From contig NZ_CP118485.1 of the NCBI RefSeq assembly GCF_051124815.1, forward strand, positions 620,001 to 684,000: a stretch of 64,000 nucleotides of DNA, written 5' to 3'. The first letter of the stretch is position 1. Every line of letters starts with the position of its first letter. Origin of the DNA: Azospirillum sp051124815. Its GTDB lineage: Bacteria > Pseudomonadota > Alphaproteobacteria > Azospirillales > Azospirillaceae. A program made the position numbers and the translations under genes. Below, in pieces: positions 59,537 to 64,000 of the stretch. The notes beneath the pieces are model-generated. The model was not told where the DNA came from and did no database searches. It saw nothing but the letters and a program-made list of their open reading frames with translations.

Positions 59537-60292
59537 TCAGAGGACCGTCAGCATGCTGGCGACCAGCGGATGGCGGACGATGTCCTTCTCCGTCAGGCGG
59601 GCGACGGCGATTCCCTCCACCGCCTCCAACCGGCGGGCGATGTCGGCCAGCCCGGACAGGTTGTCCAGCAGGTCGGTCTGGTCGGGATCCCCGGTCAGCA
59701 CCATGGTGGAATGCCAGCCCAGCCGGGTCAGCAGCATCTTGATCTGGGCATAGGTGCAGTTCTGCGCCTCGTCGATCACCACGAAGGCGTTGTTCAGGGT
59801 GCGGCCGCGCATGAAGCCGACCGGGGCGATTTCGATGGTGCCGTCGGCCATCATCGTGCGCAGCCGCTTGGACCCCAGCCGGTCGGTCAGCGCGTCGTAG
59901 AGCGGGCGGAGGAAGGGCGCCATCTTCTCATGCATGTCGCCGGGCAGGTAACCGATGCTCTCGCCCGCCTCGATGGCCGGGCGGGACAGGACGATCCGGT
60001 CGACGCTGCCCGATTCCAGCGCCTCCACCGCCGAGGAGATGGCGATGTAGGTCTTGCCGGTGCCCGCCGGCCCCAGCGCCACCACCAGATTGTGCGTCTT
60101 GATGGCGTCCATCAGAAGCTTCTGGTTGGGGTTCTGCGGCTTCACCTTGCGGAGATAGCTCTGGTCGCGGCGATCCTCGCTCCCACCGAGCGGGTCCCAG
60201 CCGAAGGCGGCGGGGGCCGTCATACCGGGGAAAAGCGGGTGGACGGTGGAGTCGTCCGCCGCAGCGATGCCTTTGCTCGAACGCTTGGCCAT
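59537..60292 (-). CDS. PhoH-family ATPase
   Basis: 251 aa; start MAKRSSKGIAAADD at 60292, GAGGAG seven bases upstream. P-loop GPAGTGKTYIAISSAVEALE, Walker B-like NNAFVVIDEAQNCTYAQIKM and the sensor region STMVLTGDPDQTDL place it in the cytoplasmic PhoH/YbeZ-like family, probable RNA helicase or nuclease-associated ATPase. It lacks the N-terminal extensions of the larger PhoL/YbeZ (346 aa), so is the short PhoH type. No phosphate box was recognised. A hairpin with T-run lies in its leader. Confidence 0.92.
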   Translation of the reverse strand: MAKRSSKGIAAADDSTVHPLFPGMTAPAAFGWDPLGGSEDRRDQSYLRKVKPQNPNQKLLMDAIKTHNLVVALGPAGTGKTYIAISSAVEALESGSVDRIVLSRPAIEAGESIGYLPGDMHEKMAPFLRPLYDALTDRLGSKRLRTMMADGTIEIAPVGFMRGRTLNNAFVVIDEAQNCTYAQIKMLLTRLGWHSTMVLTGDPDQTDLLDNLSGLADIARRLEAVEGIAVARLTEKDIVRHPLVASMLTVL

Positions 60293-61054
60293 GTCGCATC
60301 TCCTCGAATGGTGGGGGTGGCGCCGGAATTGGGCACAAAAAAGCCTCCCGCAGGGGGGAGGCTCGATCGGTCGCATGGATGCGCGGTGATGGGTGCTTTG
60401 CCGGGCACTGCGGCCGGATGGCGTGCCGGGTCCGGACATGCCGGTGCGGGCCGACGGGGGAGGTGCTCTATGGGCGAAACAAGGTGCAAGAGAACCTCAT
60501 CGTCGTTGAAAGCCACGCAACCTGACTGTACCGGTCATAACGCGCGGCGTCAGGCAAAATTGCGGCCGACGCAAAATATTCATACCAGATGTGGTGTGGG
60601 TGCCGCAGGAAAGCCGCCAGAGCGGGCTTGGTAACCCTTTCCGCCGAGCCGGACCGGCGGCGGGATAGCCTTCCGGCGGAGGCAACCGAAAGGCTTTGCC
60701 GCTGTCGTGCGCTTTCATTACTATGGTCGGCCACGGGGGAAATCGAAAGTCAAGTTGCAACCCTGGCCTGTCCACCCTGGTGGCTGGCTGCGATCCCAGG
60801 TCGTCGCATCGGGCGAGGGCCGGGGAGGGTGGGCGTTTGCCCAGGGCCAAGCGGCGGCGCGGCTTTCGATTGTCACCCCGGCGGACGGGGAAACTCTTGA
60901 ATCCGACCGGTGTGGACGGCTAGAAGGCGCTGATTGGCTGGCTCGATGCCGGTGTTGCGCGACGGGTGTACCGGGGCGGCCCTGGGGCGGTTGCGGACGC
61001 ACGGGTAAACCGGATGCACGGCACGGGGCGGCAGGAACGAACGGGAAGGCTACG
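60293..61054. other. 762-base gap between phoH and minC
   Basis: No gene found. It contains the minus-strand terminator-like hairpin at 60342, an AT-richer patch near 60555-60595 (GCAAAATATTCATACC), a GC-rich dyad CCGCCG...CGGCGG around 60640-60662, and a plus-strand region leading to the minC GTG. It should hold the phoH and minCDE promoters. An unannotated small RNA on the minus strand is possible but unproven. Confidence 0.4.
60342..60363 (-). terminator. Terminator-like hairpin in the phoH leader
   Basis: On the minus strand AGCCTCCC, a short C/G-containing loop, GGGAGGCT is followed by TTTTTT, a textbook intrinsic terminator. It lies only about 50 bases before the phoH ATG and would stop transcripts coming from the right. 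It could end a small RNA or attenuate phoH. Confidence 0.6.
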
Positions 61055-61822
61055 GTGAGCAGCGCCAGTCAGGTCGCCGAACGGGATGCGCCGTTCCAGT
61101 TGCGTGGCAACTCCTTCACCATGATGGTGCTGAAGGTTTTCGCCCCGACATCGCCGGATTTCTTCACCCAACTGAACGTCAAGGTGCGGCAGGCACCCAA
61201 CTTCTTCCGCAACGCGCCGGTGGTGCTGGATTTCGACGACCTGCCGGAGAGCATCGTCTTCGATCTGGGCGCCTTCGTGGCGCAGGTGCAGGCGCTGCAT
61301 CTGCTGCCGGTCGGCTTCCAGGGCGGGCCGCAGCCGGTGCGCGAGGCGGCGATGACGGTCGGGCTGACGCCGATGCCGTCGGGCCGCGCCGCCAAGCTGG
61401 AAGAGGTGGTGAAGGCCCCCGACCCGCGGCAACAGGATCAGCAGACGCCGATCCCGGCGCCGCAGGTGCTGATCGAGGTGGTCCACCGCCCGACGGTGGT
61501 GGTGACCGAGCCGGTGCGTTCCGGCATGCGGGTCTATGCCGAGAAGACCGATCTGATCGTCACCAGCTCCGTCTCGCCCGGAGCGGAACTGCTGGCCGAC
61601 GGAAACATCCATGTCTACGGCGCGCTGCGAGGCCGGGCGCTGGCCGGATTTTCCGGCGACGGCAACGCCCGCATCTTCTGCCACAGCCTGGAGGCGGAGG
61701 TGCTATCGGTCGCAGGCAATTACCGTGTCAGCGAAGACATCGGCAGTGACTTTTACAAGAAAGCCGTGCAGGTTTTCCTGCGCGACGGCGTCCTCAGCAT
61801 GGACCTGCTGAAGACCGCCTGA
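61055..61822 (+). CDS. minC: Septum site-determining protein MinC
   Basis: 255 aa with GTG start at 61055. N-terminal MinC domain (FQLRGNSFTMMVLKVF ... APVVLDFDDLPE), a Pro/Gln-rich linker (APDPRQQDQQTPIPAPQVLI), then the C-terminal beta-helix domain with GAELLADGNIHVYGALRGRA and GDGNARIFCHSLEAEVLSVAG. It inhibits FtsZ polymerisation at the poles when recruited by MinD. First gene of minCDE. Confidence 0.95.
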   Translation: MSSASQVAERDAPFQLRGNSFTMMVLKVFAPTSPDFFTQLNVKVRQAPNFFRNAPVVLDFDDLPESIVFDLGAFVAQVQALHLLPVGFQGGPQPVREAAMTVGLTPMPSGRAAKLEEVVKAPDPRQQDQQTPIPAPQVLIEVVHRPTVVVTEPVRSGMRVYAEKTDLIVTSSVSPGAELLADGNIHVYGALRGRALAGFSGDGNARIFCHSLEAEVLSVAGNYRVSEDIGSDFYKKAVQVFLRDGVLSMDLLKTA

Positions 61823-61916
61823 AAGCTGAAGCGACGGAATCTTGTTCGGGGGCTGAAATCTCCGGACGGTGTTTGGTATCGGTGACGGCAACTTTGGGAT
61901 TATGGGAGAGGCTCCG

Positions 61917-62732
61917 TTGAGCAAGATCATCGTCATGACCTCCGGCAAGGGCGGTGTCGGCAAGACGACCTCGTCCGCGGCCTTTGCGACCGGGCTGGCG
62001 CTTCGCGGCTTCAAGACGGTCGTCATCGATTTCGACGTTGGCCTGCGCAACCTTGATCTGGTGATGGGTTGCGAGCGCCGTGTGGTCTTCGACTTCATCA
62101 ACGTCATCAACGGCGAAGCGAAGCTGAACCAGGCGCTGATCAAGGACAAGCGGATCGAGAACCTGTACATCCTCCCGACCTCGCAGACGCGCGACAAGGA
62201 TGCGCTGACCCGCGAGGGGGTGGAGAAGGTGCTGAACGAGCTGTCGAAGGAATTCGACTACATCCTGTGCGACAGCCCGGCCGGCATCGAGCGTGGTGCC
62301 CTGATGTCGCTTTATTTCGCCGACCACGCGATCATCGTCACCAACCCGGAAGTGTCGTCGGTGCGCGACAGCGACCGCATCCTGGGTGTGCTGAACTCGC
62401 GCTCCCGCCGGGCGGAACAGGGGCTGGAGCCGGTGACGCAGCAGTTGCTGCTGACCCGCTACGACCCGGAGCGCGTCGAGCGCGGCGAGATGCTGAAGGT
62501 CGACGACGTGCTGGAGATCCTGGCGATCCCGCTGCTCGGCGTCATTCCGGAAAGCCAGGCGGTGCTGCGCGCCTCCAACGTCGGCATGCCGGTGATCCTT
62601 GACGAGGTCTCCAACGCCGGTCTCGCCTATTCGGACGCGGTCGGCCGCTTCCTGGGCGAGGACATCGAGCATCGCTTCGTCACCCCCCAGAAGAAGGGCC
62701 TGTTCAGCCGGCTCCTGCGGAGGAGCGCATGA
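61917..62732 (+). CDS. minD: Septum site-determining protein MinD
   Basis: 271 aa; start set at TTG 61917 (MSKIIVMTSGKGGVGKTTSS) because GGGAGAG lies six bases upstream and this matches the family N-terminus; an ATG at 61869 would add 16 extra residues. Deviant Walker A GKGGVGKTT, Switch I FDVGLRNLDLVMGCE, and the C-terminal amphipathic membrane-targeting helix KKGLFSRLLRR. ATP-bound MinD binds the membrane and recruits MinC and MinE. Confidence 0.96.
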   Translation: MSKIIVMTSGKGGVGKTTSSAAFATGLALRGFKTVVIDFDVGLRNLDLVMGCERRVVFDFINVINGEAKLNQALIKDKRIENLYILPTSQTRDKDALTREGVEKVLNELSKEFDYILCDSPAGIERGALMSLYFADHAIIVTNPEVSSVRDSDRILGVLNSRSRRAEQGLEPVTQQLLLTRYDPERVERGEMLKVDDVLEILAIPLLGVIPESQAVLRASNVGMPVILDEVSNAGLAYSDAVGRFLGEDIEHRFVTPQKKGLFSRLLRRSA

Positions 62733-63088
62733 GCATCTTCAACTTCTTCCGCGCCGCCCCGCGCGCGTCGGCCGTCCAGGCCAAGGAGCGTCTGCAGATC
62801 GTCATGGCGCACGAGCGCGCCGGGCGCAGCGGCCCCGACTATCTGCCGATGCTCCAGCAGGAGTTGCTGGCGGTCATCGCCAAATACGTCAACATCGACG
62901 AGAACAAGGTCGAGGTGAAGCTCGACCGCGGCGGCGATTGTTCGACGCTGGAGGTCAACATCGAACTGCCGGCCCGCGAGCAGGCCAAGGCCGCGGCGGC
63001 CGCCAAGCCGGCGGAAAAGCCGGCCGGCAACGACGATGCTGCGGCCAAGCGTGCGGCCGGCAATGCCGGCGCGAAGAAGCGCATCTGA
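62729..63088 (+). CDS. minE: Cell division topological specificity factor MinE
   Basis: 119 aa, ATGA overlap with minD. MSIFNFFRAAPRASAVQAKE then RLQIVMAHERAG (the MinD-interacting helix) and a topological specificity domain. It is longer than the 88-aa E. coli protein because of an Ala/Lys-rich C-terminal tail of about 35 residues (ARE QAKAAAAAKPAEKPAG). MinE drives MinD off the membrane to set the Min pattern. Confidence 0.95.
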   Translation: MSIFNFFRAAPRASAVQAKERLQIVMAHERAGRSGPDYLPMLQQELLAVIAKYVNIDENKVEVKLDRGGDCSTLEVNIELPAREQAKAAAAAKPAEKPAGNDDAAAKRAAGNAGAKKRI

Positions 63089-63126
63089 GCGAACCCGGCC
63101 TTCGACCGTTCGATATCCGCTTGGCG

Positions 63127-63166
63127 AAATCCCTCCGGCGTCACGGCGCCGGGGGGATTTTTCTTT
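63127..63166 (+). terminator. Intrinsic terminator of minCDE
   Basis: AAATCCCTCCGGCG, loop TCACGG, CGCCGGGGGGATTT (one G-T pair), then TTCTTT, 38 bases past the minE stop. Strong. Confidence 0.88.
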
Positions 63167-63356
63167 CCGGCGAGACGATCCTGCCGCGCGGATTCGGGCT
63201 GCGGCATCGGGCATAGGCCGTCCCTGATCCTCCGTCCGGGTTTACGGCCGGGCGGGGACGGGGTATCAACAGGGATACACCGCTCGAAAGCCCAATGGCT
63301 CCAAAGGCCTGTTGCGGGCGGCGAGGGTGGACCGACCACGGGACAAGAGGGTGCAT

Positions 63357-64000
63357 ATGTTCCTCGATTGCTCGTCGCTGCTCGCCGAGAACCCGCCGCG
63401 GCCTTCGAACGGGATTGCGGTCACGGACATCGACGGCGACGGCGCCTTCGAGCTGGTCGTGGCCGGCTACCGCACCGCCAACCTCGTCCTGAAATGGACC
63501 GACGGCCGTCTGGTCGACGTCGCCACCCCGCTGATCGCCGATCCCTCCAGTCCCGCCATGGGGCTGGCAGCCGCCGACATCGACGGCGACGGGCGGGAGG
63601 AGCTTTACGTCGTCAATTGCGACCGCGCCACCGGTGCCAAGGACATGGCCGACCGGCTGTTCGCCTGTTTCGGCAAGCATTGGCTCGACCTTTTCGCCCA
63701 GGCGGAGAATGCCGGGGCGGCCAACCACACCGCCGCCGGCGCGGTGGCGGCGCTCGACCGCTGGGGGCATGGCCGCTACGGCTTCCTGGTGGCGACCGAC
63801 GGCGGGCCGCTGCGCCTCTATGAGCTGACCCGGCGCGGCCGGCTGGAGGATGGGGCGGAGGAGGCCGGTCTCGACTCCATCGGCGCGGCGCGCGGCGTCG
63901 TCACCCTGCCCATCGTCTCCGACCATATGGATGTGGTGACGGTCAACGACGGCGGCCCCAACCAGCTGTTCCGCAACCTGGGCGACGGCAATTTCGAAGA
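63357..64000 (+). CDS. CRTAC1/FG-GAP (VCBS) repeat protein, 3' partial
   Basis: ATG 63357 with AAGAGG six bases upstream; the frame stays open to the window edge (at least 214 aa). It has repeated FG-GAP-type calcium-binding motifs, VTDIDGDGAFELVVAGY and AADIDGDGREELYVVN, then VNDGGPNQLFRNLGDGNFEE, the CRTAC1-like ASPIC/UnbV pattern. These fold into beta-propellers that bind Ca2+. No signal peptide is visible in the N-terminus. Function unknown. Confidence 0.82.
   Translation, partial: MFLDCSSLLAENPPRPSNGIAVTDIDGDGAFELVVAGYRTANLVLKWTDGRLVDVATPLIADPSSPAMGLAAADIDGDGREELYVVNCDRATGAKDMADRLFACFGKHWLDLFAQAENAGAANHTAAGAVAALDRWGHGRYGFLVATDGGPLRLYELTRRGRLEDGAEEAGLDSIGAARGVVTLPIVSDHMDVVTVNDGGPNQLFRNLGDGNFE

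Noticed and set aside
1..64000. CRISPR arrays, rRNA, tRNA, tmRNA, insertion sequences and prophage genes
   Set aside because: No evenly spaced direct repeats, no clover-leaf folds or conserved rRNA stretches, and no transposase, integrase or phage structural motifs were seen while reading the window. Low-identity RNA genes could still be missed without a covariance search.

Overview
The window looks like a chromosomal segment of a free-living, motile, high-GC alphaproteobacterium, most likely Azospirillum or a close relative in the Rhodospirillales. The grounds are uniformly GC-rich coding sequence, the alphaproteobacterial b/b' ATP synthase F0 layout, a MaoC-Pta fusion beside ackA, a large polar-type flagellin, chemoreceptors with hemerythrin, and a Tat-exported formate dehydrogenase module. 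This is inferred from gene content and order, because no rRNA was seen. No insertion sequence, prophage, CRISPR array, tRNA or rRNA was recognised.

Layout. 1-3.7 kb: two related sensor kinases with the H-box SHDLRQP, the first cut by the window edge. 3.7-10.5 kb: acetate/central carbon genes (MaoC-Pta fusion, ackA), an AmpR/GcvA-type LysR regulator, a small membrane protein, pgi, and an uncatalogued 55-aa protein. 10.6-17.7 kb (minus): ileS-lspA-DUF3035 lipoprotein-M16 peptidase pair. 18.1-24.5 kb: a five-gene sugar-transfer cluster (GT10-like, unknown 240 aa, TPR/OGT-like GT41, GT7-like, FkbM). 24.5-29.6 kb: pyrE, bacteriohemerythrin, a chemoreceptor and a secreted S10 peptidase. 29.7-31.6 kb: a 620-aa flagellin behind a sigma-54-like promoter. 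31.9-34.8 kb: ridA, a GNAT-type protein and a CoA transferase.

36-49.5 kb is a molybdo/tungsto-enzyme region. It holds moaA (with a perfect FNR-type box upstream), a multi-ferredoxin protein, a ParDE pair, tungstate transport genes tupB and tupA without an adjacent ATPase gene, fdhD, mobA, DUF3305, DUF3306, a TorD-like chaperone, a small Tat-signal protein, and the formate dehydrogenase subunits. The alpha subunit uses Cys, not selenocysteine, and a 62-aa lipoprotein gene lies between the beta and cytochrome b genes. Cofactor synthesis (moaA, mobA, fdhD), metal supply (tupBA), maturation and export (TorD-like, Tat protein) and catalysis are therefore side by side.

49.5-64 kb: a class II aldolase, an HBM-type histidine kinase, DODA-type dioxygenase, the ATP synthase F0 operon (atpI-B-E-F'-F) with a clear promoter and terminator, a SCO1 copper chaperone, a chemoreceptor fused to hemerythrin, a PhoH-type ATPase, minCDE and the start of a CRTAC1/FG-GAP protein. 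Five copies of GC-rich palindromic intergenic repeats are scattered through the window; one encodes the C-terminus of the DUF3306 protein. The observations I rate highest are the sugar-transfer cluster near the flagellin, the regulatory and small-protein details of the formate dehydrogenase module, and the paired use of hemerythrin with chemoreceptors.
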